Positions 44,864 through 55,595 are shown, counted from the stretch's first letter. The stretch: DNA of 64,000 nt from Saprospiraceae bacterium (GCA_016711125.1 JADJTQ010000002.1:558001-622000); one strand, 5' to 3'. Translations and numbers: made by a program. Notes: generated by a model from the sequence alone, not told the origin.

Positions 44864-46237
44864 TCAATCGGATGGTGGTGGTGTGCTCAGAGTGTATCCG
44901 CCTATGACCTCAACTCCAGGTACAGCAGCTTTCAATTGAGAAATTCCCGTTTCTCCAAATTCCGTCTGCCAGATGAAAAGTTTTTTAAGTCCTTTTAAGT
45001 GGGCCAGATCTGAGGCGCAAATATCAGTAATTTTTGTCTTATATAGGTTAAGAGATTCCAGATGTTTTAATTCTTTCAGATCATTGATCGATGCATCAGT
45101 TATAGGATTGTCTTCCATTTTTAGTCTTACAAGATTTTTCATCTGTCCAATGACATTCAACGATTCATCTGAAAGGTTGCTACTTCCAAGATCAAGCCAG
45201 GCAATCTGATCAGCTACCTCCTCTAACACACCTATTTCATCATTCACAGAAAGGGTGTCGATATCTTTCCAGGTCACATCGACAAAATTGTTATTCATGG
45301 CAATTTGCCGGATAGCAAAACCATGCTCTCTTATCTTGTTCATGACTTGCTCATCGACAGGATTTACTTTGGTTTTTTCAATATACGATTTGGGTTTGGT
45401 GTCTAATTTATGCCGATTCAATAAGATTGCCTGAATGGCCGGAGCTGTCTCAACACTAGCCACGCTTTTCTCGGTTGGAGCACCTCCATCGAGCCACCAC
45501 TCCAGTAACTTGATCTCACCATAGCTCAATCCAACACCCTTCGGTGGCATATATTTCTTACTGGCAGGATCCATGACCACCCGCTTAAATAACTCGCTAC
45601 CACTTGCATTCCCTTCAATGACCTTGCCATTCTTACCCCTTTGAGAAATCCCTCGAGATCCTCCATATTTAATCCTCCTTCGTGAGATCATTATTGTGGC
45701 AGGTCCAGCATTTTTCTGAAGGATTGGTTGGATGATGTGCGTGTAAATTTGAGTTGAATCGGGATCGTCAAGGATTGTAAAGCGAGATCCTTCTTCATAG
45801 GAAGCCAGTTTCTTAACAAACTGGGGAGCATTTTCGACCAGGTAGTCTTCACCATGAGTCATTAGCCCACCTAAATGACCTACCCAAAGTAGCCCCAAAA
45901 CCAGCCCCAGACTCAGCCAAGGAGAAGAGACTGTGGTCCTATTAGAGTTCATGCGCCATAGCACCAGAGATACTATGACTAAGAGTATACCCAGCCATCG
46001 GTGCCAGAAAATGATATTCTCCTGATAGCCTCCCTCTTCAGCCAACCTCCAACCTGCAAATGCGGCCACAGAAGCGGCTAGAAATCCAAGAAGATAAAGC
46101 GTAGGAACGATGGCAGCGCCCTTCCAGCCTGGGCGTTTTACAGCAATCCAGTGACATATCGCTGCAGCGATCAAAATACCAATCGGCAAGTGTACCAATG
46201 CCGGATGAAAACGGCCAAACCAATTCAAAATTTCCAT
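44864..46237 (-). CDS. DUF2231 membrane protein with planctomycete-type cytochrome c and leucine-rich repeats
   Basis: The N-terminus is a DUF2231 domain with four or five membrane helices (FHPALVHLPIGILIAAAI start). Then comes a cytochrome c-type region ending in KKYMPPKGVGLSYGEIKLLEWWLDGGA, and leucine-rich repeats (about 340-450, e.g. LKMEDNPITDASINDL). The frame is open throughout but residues ~175-201 are nonsense as read (NAGPATIMISRRRIKYGG). Adding one base at three runs (45711-45715, 45674-45675, 45636-45639) restores CWTCH, a c-type haem site, and NNDLTKEGGLNMEDLEGFLKGG, and then returns to the original frame. The protein is therefore probably a functional haem protein. In the operon it may carry electrons across the membrane (inference). 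Confidence 0.82.
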   Translation of the reverse strand: MEILNWFGRFHPALVHLPIGILIAAAICHWIAVKRPGWKGAAIVPTLYLLGFLAASVAAFAGWRLAEEGGYQENIIFWHRWLGILLVIVSLVLWRMNSNRTTVSSPWLSLGLVLGLLWVGHLGGLMTHGEDYLVENAPQFVKKLASYEEGSRFTILDDPDSTQIYTHIIQPILQKNAGPATIMISRRRIKYGGSRGISQRGKNGKVIEGNASGSELFKRVVMDPASKKYMPPKGVGLSYGEIKLLEWWLDGGAPTEKSVASVETAPAIQAILLNRHKLDTKPKSYIEKTKVNPVDEQVMNKIREHGFAIRQIAMNNNFVDVTWKDIDTLSVNDEIGVLEEVADQIAWLDLGSSNLSDESLNVIGQMKNLVRLKMEDNPITDASINDLKELKHLESLNLYKTKITDICASDLAHLKGLKKLFIWQTEFGETGISQLKAAVPGVEVIGGYTLSTPPPSD

Positions 46238-46258
46238 ATTCTAATTTTCACGTCCTAA

Positions 46259-47728
46259 TTATACCAATATTTCTTTGACGATTTTGCCCGCGACATCGGT
46301 TAATCGAAAATCCCTTCCCTGAAAAGGATAAATGAGCTTTTCATGATGAATGCCAAGAGTATGTAACATGGTCGCCTGCAGATCATGGATATGCACCTGA
46401 TCTTTAATACCATAATAGCCTATTTCATCGGTTTCGCCGTGCGTGACGCCCCCTTTGATGCCACCGCCAGCCATCCAAATTGTAAATGCATCTGTATGAT
46501 GATCGCGACCTGCGAAAGGATTGGTGACCCCTCCCCGATTTTCCATCATTGGGGTTCGTCCAAATTCGCCTCCCCAGACGACCAATGTTTCATCGAGCAA
46601 TCCTCGTTGTTTTAAATCTTGAATCAGAGCAGACATGGGCTGATCGACTTCCTTGCAACGATCTAAAAACCCATGATTCAATGCTTCCGATTTACCCGCT
46701 CCGTGACTATCCCACCCCCAGTGAAAGAGTTGGATAAACCGCACTCCCTTTTCGGCCATCCTTCGGGCCAACAGACAATTGTTGGCAAAAGAAGCCTTAC
46801 CCGGTTCCGTACCGTACATTTCATGAATGTATTGCGGTTCTTTGCCGATATCCATAACTTCCGGTACCGAAAGTTGCATCCGGTAAGCCATCTCATATTG
46901 AGAGATCCTGGTAAGCGTCTCATCATCACCAAATTCATCATATTCCTTTTGGTTGATTTCGTTGATCGCTTTGATGGTTTGACCCCGTAGCTGACGATCC
47001 ATGCCTTCAGGATTATTAATATAGAGCACCGGATCTCCCTGTGACCGACATTGAACCCCCTGATAGATCGAAGGCAAAAAACCACTGCCCCAGACGCTCT
47101 TGCCAGCATCTGGTGTTTTGCCACCGGAAACCAAAACCACAAAACCAGGTAAATCTTCATTTTCCGTACCTAATCCGTAGGTCACCCACGATCCCAACGA
47201 TGGTCTTCCTAATCTTGGGCTTCCAGTATAGAGAAAAAGTTGAGCAGGGGCGTGATTGAATTCATCTGTATGCATGGCCTTAAGAAAACAGACATCATCA
47301 GCGACCTGGCAAAAATGCGGCAAATGATTGGAAATCCAGGCACCTGATTGCCCGTGCTGTTTAAAATTTGCCTGGTGCCCAAGCATCTTGGGAACACCAC
47401 TAATGAATGCGAATTTTTTGCCTTCAAGCAGGGACTGCGGGCAGGCTTGATCATGTAACTGGTTGAGCGTTGGCTTGTAATCAAATAGTTCCAGTTGAGA
47501 AGGCGATCCTGCCATGTGGAGATAGATCACTCGCTTTGCCCTACCGAAGTAATGACGCATTCGATCTTCATGCCCGGTTAAAGTTTTGATGACCTGATCG
47601 GTGGACGGACTCGAACAGCCTAACCCTGCGAGGGCAAGTGCTCCAAGACCGGTCGTACAATGTCTCAAAAAATGACGCCTCGTCTCTAACTGGGTCTGCC
47701 GATATCTGTATTCCTGATCAAGACTCAT
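46259..47728 (-). CDS. DUF1501 protein (Tat-exported, sulfatase-like fold)
   Basis: 489 residues with a twin-arginine signal (TRRHFLRHCTTGLGALALAGLGC). The DUF1501 region includes KRVIYLHMAGSPSQLELFDYKP, LLARRMAEKGVRFIQLFHWGWDSHG, VVWGGEFGRTPM and GRDHHTDAFTIWMAGGGIKGG, the Asp/His-rich positions shared with alkaline-phosphatase/sulfatase-like folds. DUF1501 genes are nearly always beside DUF1549/DUF1553 genes, as here (stop of the upstream partner is 4 bases away). The reaction is unknown. Confidence 0.92.
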   Translation of the reverse strand: MSLDQEYRYRQTQLETRRHFLRHCTTGLGALALAGLGCSSPSTDQVIKTLTGHEDRMRHYFGRAKRVIYLHMAGSPSQLELFDYKPTLNQLHDQACPQSLLEGKKFAFISGVPKMLGHQANFKQHGQSGAWISNHLPHFCQVADDVCFLKAMHTDEFNHAPAQLFLYTGSPRLGRPSLGSWVTYGLGTENEDLPGFVVLVSGGKTPDAGKSVWGSGFLPSIYQGVQCRSQGDPVLYINNPEGMDRQLRGQTIKAINEINQKEYDEFGDDETLTRISQYEMAYRMQLSVPEVMDIGKEPQYIHEMYGTEPGKASFANNCLLARRMAEKGVRFIQLFHWGWDSHGAGKSEALNHGFLDRCKEVDQPMSALIQDLKQRGLLDETLVVWGGEFGRTPMMENRGGVTNPFAGRDHHTDAFTIWMAGGGIKGGVTHGETDEIGYYGIKDQVHIHDLQATMLHTLGIHHEKLIYPFQGRDFRLTDVAGKIVKEILV

Positions 47729-47732
47729 ACGG

Positions 47733-50459
47733 TCAACTTTTAGTTAAGAAAGCATCTAAGTTCATAATGGCATTAGCCACAACTGTGTACGGATCTAGTT
47801 TGATGGTCTCCTGCCTAAGAGATACCAATTGAGGCCGAGGTGCATTCGCTTGATAGAACAGTTTTTCCAGAACTTCAACCGTTTGTTGATCTGGGTCTAC
47901 CAATAATGCTTTGTGAAAGCCCTTCTTAATAGCTTCCTGCAAGTTTTCTTTGCCGGTTTTTTCCATAAAAGCTCCAAGAGCTTGAGCTGCCTCGATGTAC
48001 ACCGTGTCGTTAAGGGTCACTAATGCTTGCAAAGGGGTGGTTGTCCGGATACGTTTTGAAACACAGAATTCGCGACTTGGACTATCGAAAGCAGTCATTG
48101 AAGGATATGGAGTTGTCCGTTTCCAAAAGGTGTATAATCCACGGCGATATTTGTCTTCCGTTTTTTTTGCTTCCCATGTGTCGCTATTATAGACTACTTG
48201 CCAAACTCCATCAGGTTGCGGGGGCATCACACTTTTACCTCCAATTTTGGGATTGAGTAAGTCACTAATGGCCAAGGCCTGATCACGAATTTGTTCAGCC
48301 GACAGTCGTACGCGGTTACCCCGGCTATAGTACTCATTATAGGGGTCTAATTCCAATTTTTCCGGACTGGCTTTCGATGATTGTTGATAGGTGGCAGAAA
48401 GCACAATCTCTTTAACCAACCGTTTGACACTCCAATTCCAATCATGTGAGAAATGATAAGCCAGGTAATCCAGTAGCTCAGGATGTGTAGGGAGCGCACC
48501 TTGCGTACCAAAATCTTCCGGAGTACTCACCAGTCCTTCTCCGAAAATATGACTCCAAATCCGATTGACCATCACCCGGGCCGTCAAAGGATTATCTTCA
48601 CGGACCAACCAGCGGGCAAAGTCCAGCCGGTCGTTAACTTCAGCATTATTTTGATTTAGTATTTGTGGCACTCCGGCCCTTACTTCATCCCCTTTTACCA
48701 AATAATTTCCCCGGTCAAAGACATGCGTTTGGCGACTCAATAAATCAGTTCGATCTTTCATAACCGGTGTCAGGATCCCACTACGATAGAGCCTTAACAA
48801 ACTGTCTTGCAACGAGCGTACCTTGGTATCAAGTGGTTTATTATTGCGCAAAAGTTCAACTTCCTTGAGATCTACCACACCCGTTCTGAAGTCGCCACTG
48901 GTGTTGACAAAGTGAAAAATGAGATCATGAGTGCCTGACTGTGGCATCATGGAGGTAGTCAGCCAATCCCAATCTTTTTTTGCAGGTTCGATCATCTTGG
49001 TTTGGAGAACCGGCTCTCCCTCAAGATTATCGAGGTAGACCTCAATCAGGGCATCATCTCCACGCGAAAAATAATGGTACCTAATGCCATCTATGTCATC
49101 AAGATCGATATCAGAAAAAACGAGGTAATATTGTTTATTCTTTTGATTATTGGCATTGTACGCCGAATTATTGAAGCCTCCACCACTGTTGATAAGCACT
49201 GATTGAAAATCGTCAGCAAAATCACCAAACAACCGGGGGAAGACCAATTGCCTTACCTTTTCTTTGGTATCTCCTGAAGACTTAACTCCCAAATACCTGG
49301 AATCTAACTGATGTATTTCTAAAGCTCTTTCATCCATTCTGGCCTTGATTGAATCGGAATGCTCCAGGAGATAGGGATATTCACTATCGATATCAGCATC
49401 TTGTGTATTATTAAAATAGGCCACCAATCGATAATAATCCTCATGCTTAAAAGGATCATAAGGATGCGAATGACATTGCACACAGGAGATCGTTGTTCCC
49501 TGCCATAATTCAAAAGTGCTGTTGACCCGGTCAAGTACTGACATTGTACGGAATTCTTCATCTTCGGTACCTCCTTCAGTATTCGTCATTGTATTTCGGT
49601 GAAATGCTGTTGCTATCAGTTGCTCTTTATCGGGATCCGGAAGTAAATCGCCGGCTAATTGCTCGATGGTAAACTGATCAAAAGGCATATCTGCATTAAA
49701 CGCGTCAATGACCCAATCGCGGTAGCGCCAGATGGACCGGGACATATCTTTCTCATAACCATTTGAGTCAGCATAGCGAGCCAGATCTAACCAAAGTGCT
49801 GCCAAATGTTCACCATAATGAGGACTGGCTAATAAATCGTCAATGATCGTTTCAATCTGCTCTTTGGCCCAGTCGTTACCTACCAAAGTATGCAGATGCT
49901 GTACATCGGGAGGCAATCCGGTAATATCAAAACTTAATCTGCGGACCAAGGTCGAAAGATCGGCCGTTTCGTTTGGGGTCAACCCAGTCTTTGACATCCG
50001 GTCCAGGATGTACCGGTCGATATCATTTTTAACCCAGTCATTCATCTTTACAGAGGGTGGAGGCGAGGGAAGCAAGGGTCGATATGACCAATGTTTATCA
50101 AATTCTGCTCCCTGACGAATCCACTTTTCCAGTAGGGCTATTTCGTCTTTCGTGAGCAAAGTACCTTCTTGTGGCATGACCAAATCCGGATCGTGATGTT
50201 TGACCCGAGCTATCAGTTCACTGGCAGCAGGTTTACCCGGCACAATGGCCAATTTTCCTGATTCGGTTGGAGCCAGCGCTTGTTCCGGAAAAAGCAGGCT
50301 GAAGCCTCCCAATGACCGGATACCCCCGTGGCACCGCAGACATTTTTTATTAAGCAGGGGTTTAATGTCATCGCTGTAACTAATCGGATCTCCATCAGAA
50401 CATGCTCCCATCAAGATCAGGATAAAAAGAACTAGCCAAATTAATCTTCTGTTCCTCAT
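47733..50459 (-). CDS. Planctomycete-type cytochrome/DUF1549/DUF1553 lipoprotein (PSD1 family)
   Basis: 908 residues. A lipobox (LILMGAC) is followed by a PSCyt1 haem-binding domain (KKCLRCHGGIRSLGG), DUF1549 (about 150-355: GLPPDVQHL, WLDLARYADSNGYEKD, EQLAGDLLPDP, TISCVQCHSHPYDPF) and, after a variable middle, DUF1553 (about 600-880: RWLVREDNPLTARVMVNRIW, YFSRGNRVRLSAEQIRDQA). CVQCHSHPYDPF contains a second CxxCH, so two haems are possible. The start overlaps the preceding DUF1501 stop by one base. Biochemical role unknown; such proteins are thought to act in exported carbohydrate oxidation. Confidence 0.92.
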   Translation of the reverse strand: MRNRRLIWLVLFILILMGACSDGDPISYSDDIKPLLNKKCLRCHGGIRSLGGFSLLFPEQALAPTESGKLAIVPGKPAASELIARVKHHDPDLVMPQEGTLLTKDEIALLEKWIRQGAEFDKHWSYRPLLPSPPPSVKMNDWVKNDIDRYILDRMSKTGLTPNETADLSTLVRRLSFDITGLPPDVQHLHTLVGNDWAKEQIETIIDDLLASPHYGEHLAALWLDLARYADSNGYEKDMSRSIWRYRDWVIDAFNADMPFDQFTIEQLAGDLLPDPDKEQLIATAFHRNTMTNTEGGTEDEEFRTMSVLDRVNSTFELWQGTTISCVQCHSHPYDPFKHEDYYRLVAYFNNTQDADIDSEYPYLLEHSDSIKARMDERALEIHQLDSRYLGVKSSGDTKEKVRQLVFPRLFGDFADDFQSVLINSGGGFNNSAYNANNQKNKQYYLVFSDIDLDDIDGIRYHYFSRGDDALIEVYLDNLEGEPVLQTKMIEPAKKDWDWLTTSMMPQSGTHDLIFHFVNTSGDFRTGVVDLKEVELLRNNKPLDTKVRSLQDSLLRLYRSGILTPVMKDRTDLLSRQTHVFDRGNYLVKGDEVRAGVPQILNQNNAEVNDRLDFARWLVREDNPLTARVMVNRIWSHIFGEGLVSTPEDFGTQGALPTHPELLDYLAYHFSHDWNWSVKRLVKEIVLSATYQQSSKASPEKLELDPYNEYYSRGNRVRLSAEQIRDQALAISDLLNPKIGGKSVMPPQPDGVWQVVYNSDTWEAKKTEDKYRRGLYTFWKRTTPYPSMTAFDSPSREFCVSKRIRTTTPLQALVTLNDTVYIEAAQALGAFMEKTGKENLQEAIKKGFHKALLVDPDQQTVEVLEKLFYQANAPRPQLVSLRQETIKLDPYTVVANAIMNLDAFLTKS

Positions 50460-51891
50460 CAGCTAAATAGATTTTCGATGACATTACCATGTACATCAGT
50501 TAGCCTGAATCTTCTCCCTTGATACTTATAGGTCAAATGTTCGTGATCCACTCCCAGTGAATGCATTACGGTAGCTTGAAAATCATGAATATGTACATGA
50601 TCGGAGGCCACATGATAACCAAAATCATCGGTCGAACCAAAGGATAGACCTGGCCGGGTTCCTCCTCCAGCCATCCAAATGCTGAAACATCTTGGGTGGT
50701 GGTCTCTTCCAAAATTATTGGAAGTCAATTGACCCTGTGAATAGTTCGTTCTTCCAAATTCACCCCCCAAATGACCAGGGTATCTTCAAGTAATCCTCTT
50801 TGTTTTAGATCGGTAATCAACGCGGCCGACGCCTGATCAGTTTCCCGGCACTGTATTTTAATAGCACTAGGCAAGTTACCATGCTGGTCCCATCCCTGAT
50901 GATACAATTGAATGAACTTAACACCCCTTTCAGCTAACCGCCTGGCCAAAAGACAATTGGCGGCATAGGTACCTGGTTTTCTAGAATCTTCACCATAAAG
51001 GTCGTAGATGTACTCTGGCTCTCCCGAGGTATCCATGATCTCCGGAACCGAAGTCTGCATTCGAAAAGCCATCTCATACTGAGCGATCCTGGCCTGGATC
51101 TCCGGATCTTCCACCTGTTCATATTGTATTTGTTGAAGAGCCTTCAAATCATTCAGTTGACTTCTTCGTAACTCGGCATCAACTCCGGGAGGATTTTCCA
51201 GATATAAGACTGGATTTTTGCCGGCACGAAATTGTACACCTTGATGCTCCGATGGCAAAAATCCGCTTCCCCAGGATCTTGAATAAAGAGGCTGACCCGT
51301 TTTATCTTTAGTGACTAACACGACAAAAGCTGGCAAATTTTCGTTGTCAGAACCCAGCCCATAGCTTAGCCAGGCTCCGATAGAAGGCCTCCCCGGAAAC
51401 TGAGAACCGGTCTGAATAAAAGTGACCGCCGGGTCATGGTTAATAGCTTCGGTGTACATCGATTTGACGATACACAGGTCATCGGCAATTTTTGAAGTAA
51501 AAGGCAATAGTTCACTCATCCAGGTCCCCGAGGCACCATGTTGTTTAAAGGCAAAAGGCGAACCTACCAATGGGAATGAACTTTGGCCTGAAGTCATCCC
51601 AGTCAGACGTTGACCCGACCGGACTGATTCCGGTAGCTCCTGACCATGCATCTGATGCAGTAATGGCTTATAGTCAAACAAATCTAATTGAGAAGGAGCG
51701 CCACTTTGAAAAAGATAAATGATGCGTTTTGCCCTTGGTGCGTGATGAGGTTTGCCCAAGGCACCTTTCCGAACTATGGGATCGATAGTGGGCTCGCCAA
51801 ACCCTGAAAGAGCCAAGGCACCTAATCCCAAAGATGTCTTAGCGAGAAAATCTCTTCTACTGTATTGACTAGTTGTGTGATCGCAGAGCAT
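50459..51891 (-). CDS. DUF1501 protein (Tat-exported), one frameshift
   Basis: The first part (start 51891) has a twin-arginine signal (YSRRDFLAKTSLGLGALAL) and DUF1501 blocks paralogous to those at 46259-47728 (KRIIYLFQSGAPSQLDLFDYKP, LLARRLAERGVKFIQLYHQGWDQHG). The frame stops just after LEDTLVIWG; the expected GGEFGRTNYSQGQLTSNNFGRDHH continues in the next frame to 50459. One missing G in a run of six (50763-50768 on the plus strand) accounts for it. The restored protein is about 477 residues, matching its paralogue. It lies between two DUF1553 genes. Confidence 0.88.
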
Positions 51892-51919
51892 TTGTTTCGG
51901 TCTTTAATACCATTATGAT

Positions 51920-54900
51920 TTATCTTTTAGTATAAGCTTCGTCGAGATTTAACAGAGTGCTTCCAACTATTGTCATCGCCGCCCTGTCCGCTAAAGGCAA
52001 GGTTTCATCTCCTTCAGACTCACCAACCTCAAGCAATGCCAATCCCTTTTGGTTATCCTGTCCAAATTCGATTAGGTTCTTTTCATAGCTCATAACCAAG
52101 ATAAGCATTTCATCTTTGCTTGGTTTTCGGCCGGTCACTAATCTAAATCCGTAACTGATCTGATGCTCGAGAATGGCACCGCCCTCCTTCAACATGCGTT
52201 GGCCCAAAGCTCGGGCAGCCTCCACAAATTGGGGGTCATTAAGCAATACCAAAGCTTGAAGGGGGGTATTGGTAGATTCTCTCGTGATCGTGCAAACGTC
52301 CCGGCTTGGTGCATCGAATACAGACATCGAAGGAGGAGGGGAGGTTCGTTTCAGAAAAGTGTAAAGACTTCGACGGTATAGACCTTCTCCCTGATCGGGA
52401 ATGTACCGCAACAACTTATGGGAGAAAGTGCCTTTTTCGATCCAAAGACCCTCGGGTTGATAAGGTTTCACACTAGGGCCACCGATTTTTCGTACCAGGA
52501 GACCACTAGCCGCCAAAGCATTGTCTCTAATCAGTTCAGCAGGCCACCGGTAAGAAACTCCTTTGGCTAAATAAATGTTTTCCGGATCCAGTTCGGTTTG
52601 CAGGTTATAGCCCTTTGAGTTCTGTTGATAGGTGGCAGACATGACCATAATCTTCAATAGGTGTTTTACATTCCACCCACTCTTCTGAAAGTTGATGGCC
52701 AGCCAATCGAGCAGAGCAGGATGCGAGGGTATCGCTCCCTGATTGCCAAAATCTCGCGCGGTTGCTACCAGACCGCGGCCAAAAATTAATTGCCAATATC
52801 GATTTACAGTGGCCCGGGCTGTTAATGGGTGTTTTGGGTCAAATAACCATCGAGCCAGTCCCAGTCGGTTTTTGGGTAACTCAGGATCAAAGGCTAAAAT
52901 ATTTTTTGGAGTAGCCGGTTCAACTTTCTCTTCCTGAGCATCATATTGACCCCTACTTAAGACAAAAGTTGCCCGAGGCGAAGGCATTTCTTCCATGACC
53001 ATGACCTCTGATATGGTATCGAGTGCAGCAATCATTTCTTTGATCAAGCCGGACCTCTTTTTCCTTAGGTTGAGTATTTGAGGAGAACTATTCAATGCAT
53101 GATCCAATAAAAGTTTTGGGTCAGTTTCTTCTTTTCCCTGTCTTTTAACCATTTGGGCCACTTCCAGACTGGAGATAATCCGGTGATACAAGCGAATTTC
53201 ATCAATCATCCCTTTGAAGATTCCGTTGTCACCAGTAAAGGCCCGGTAGCTCTTGGACACTCTTAATGCCCGTTTTATTTCATCGTTTGCCCCGGAACTT
53301 ATTGTTCGAATATTTTTGTAAAGCCGGTCATAAACAACATCCGTCAAGACTTGCTCACCATCAATATACAATTTGACCCCACTTGCCTTGCCACCACCAT
53401 CGTACGAAAAGGCAACATGAGTCCAACTATTCAATTTAATCGAATCCTGACTCCGTAGATGTATCAGATTGTGGGGAATCGAGTTAATGAGACGAAATGA
53501 TAAACGATTGTCATCTTCAAGATAGAAGTCCCATCCCCGCCAATAGTTGTTCTTATCACCGGCATTGCCAATTAGCACCTGAGTTTTCGTGGTTTGTCGT
53601 TTGATGGTATTGACCCACAAAGAGGCAGATGCAGGGGTGTGTACATCAAGTTCTCCAATGTCCTCCAGGTAAATTTCATCATACTCATTATTAAAGGAGA
53701 CAGCTTGACCAATCGTACCCTTAACTAGAGGAGGAGCACCATTGGAATAAACCTTTTGATTACCATCAAAGATCAACTTCTGCTTATTTTTTAGAGTTGC
53801 TTTATGATCAAATGGGAAGTACCCAGCCAAACCATAATCCAAGTTGATTGTGGGCTTTTGGTCCAAGTATGCCTTGATTTCCTGGATTTCCTGTGATGTC
53901 TTTTCGATTTGAAGATTAATGCTTTGAATTTCGATCTTAAGCTGGTCGATCTTAAGCTGAGTACCGAGCGAAGTCAATTGCATTAATGGTCCATAATTGC
54001 CGTCGTCACCTGTCATTCCCACTTCACGTACATTGTTAAAAAAGGCAGTCATTTCGTAATACTCCTTTTGTGAGATAGGATCAAATTTATGATCGTGACA
54101 ACGGGCACATTCCATCGTCATAGCCATCAGGGCAGTAGCCGTGGTATTGGTGCGGTCGGCGACGTATTCCAATCGAAACTCTTCATCGATGGCTCCACCC
54201 TCGGCAGTCATGGGATGATTGCGATGAAATGCCGTGGCCAGTATTTGATCCTTGGTGGCACCAGGAAGTAAATCACCAGCCAGCTGCTCGGTCACAAACT
54301 GATCGTAAGGCATACTTTTATAGAAGGCCTGAATAACCCAATCTCTCCAGGGCCAGGCATTTCGCCAACCATCAGCGTGCATTCCATGCGAATCTGCATA
54401 GCGAGCAACATCCATCCATTCAAGTGCCAGGCGTTCAGCGCAAGCCTCACTAGCAAGGAGGTCATCCACAATGAGTTCAAAAGCATTGACCCGGGTGTCA
54501 TTCAAAAAAGCATCAATAGCCTTCACATCAGGAGGTAATCCTGTCAGGTCCATGTACACCCGCTTGAGTAAGATTTCTTTATCTGCCACTTCTGAAGGAT
54601 GTAACTTCATTTGCGCCAGTTTACGATGGACGAATAAGTCTATTTCGTTATTTGCAGGCCACTTAGATGATGCCGGTGGAGTAGGCTCTACCGGGCGGAT
54701 AAAAGCCCAATGCGATTTAAATTCGGCTCCTTGTTCGATCCATTTGACGATGAGGGCTTTCTCACGAGCGTTCAGGCTTAATTTTGAATCAAATGGAGGC
54801 ATTTGCAATTCGGCATCCTCAGATAAGATCCGGAAATACACATCACTCTGACTAGCATCACCTTCTACAATAGCCCGAACACCGCTTTCCAACCTGGCTT

Positions 54901-55130
54901 TAGCATGCTCTTCGATGTCCAATCGAAATCCTCCTTCACGTCCAATTTCATCGGGACCATGGCATGAATAGCATCGATCCGAAAGAATAGGTTTGATATG
55001 AAAATTGTAATCAATTTTTTGCCGGCAGCTCATGGTATGCCTGTGCGACATCAGATGGCAAATCAGGCCCACACCCGATGCATAATAGCATACAGAAACT
55101 GACAAAGCAATCGAAAATTCTTAATTTCAT
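51920..55130 (-). CDS. Planctomycete-type cytochrome/DUF1549/LamG/DUF1553 lipoprotein, N-terminus in another frame
   Basis: About 1070 residues. PSCyt1 domain with CYSCHGPDEIGREGG, DUF1549 (GLPPDVKAI, EWMDVARYADSHG, EQLAGDLLPGA, TMECARCHDHKFDPI), a LamG-type concanavalin-like domain in the middle (WTHVAFSYDGGGKASGVKLYIDGEQ) and DUF1553 (RWLFDPKHPLTARATVNRYW). The frame as read opens at 55105 without an export signal. One frame over, the ATG at 55130 gives a typical lipoprotein signal (KLRIFDCF, then MLLCIGCG); the two join if the T6 run 55015-55020 has one base too many or two too few. First gene of the seven-gene operon; LamG suggests glycan or surface binding. Confidence 0.88.
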
Positions 55131-55244
55131 CTTGGCAAAAAGGATGGCACTGAAATTAATGAAAAATTTACGACTCGGTAAAACTCATTTGAAGTCGCTA
55201 TGGGAAACGATGATTATACGACACATTACAAAGTAAACTCTGCG

Positions 55245-55595
55245 ATGATTCTGATTACCGCCATCTGGTTTTTGATGTCCACTTGCAAGGCCGGGGTTGT
55301 GGCGACCTATCATGGCAAAGCTTCCTATTACGCCGACTCTTTTCATCATCAAAAGACAGCAAGCGGTGAGTTGTATGATACTAGTTTGTATACCGCAGCA
55401 CATCTTGATTTTTCTTTTGGACAACAAATCCGGGTGACCAGTAAAGACAATGGCAAGTCGGTCATTGTCAGAATCAATGATCGGGGTCCTTTTAATAAAA
55501 GAAGAATTGTCGATCTTTCGAAGGCTGCTGCCAAAGAGATAGGGATGCTGGACGCGGGAATCATTACGGTACGGCTCGAAGTGATTGCCGAGTAG
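55245..55595 (+). CDS. rlpA: RlpA-like double-psi beta-barrel lipoprotein
   Basis: Starting at the ATG at 55245 gives a short lipoprotein signal (ILITAIWFLMSTC); an upstream frame to 55200 is also open. The rest is a single DPBB domain: YHGKASYYADSFHHQKTASGE, AAHLDFSFGQQIRVT, VIVRINDRGPF and IVDLSKAAAKEIGML. These hold the Asp and His seen in RlpA lytic transglycosylases, which act on peptidoglycan lacking stem peptides. No SPOR domain, so it lacks the usual septal-targeting module. Diverges from the seven-gene operon. Confidence 0.88.
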   Translation: MILITAIWFLMSTCKAGVVATYHGKASYYADSFHHQKTASGELYDTSLYTAAHLDFSFGQQIRVTSKDNGKSVIVRINDRGPFNKRRIVDLSKAAAKEIGMLDAGIITVRLEVIAE

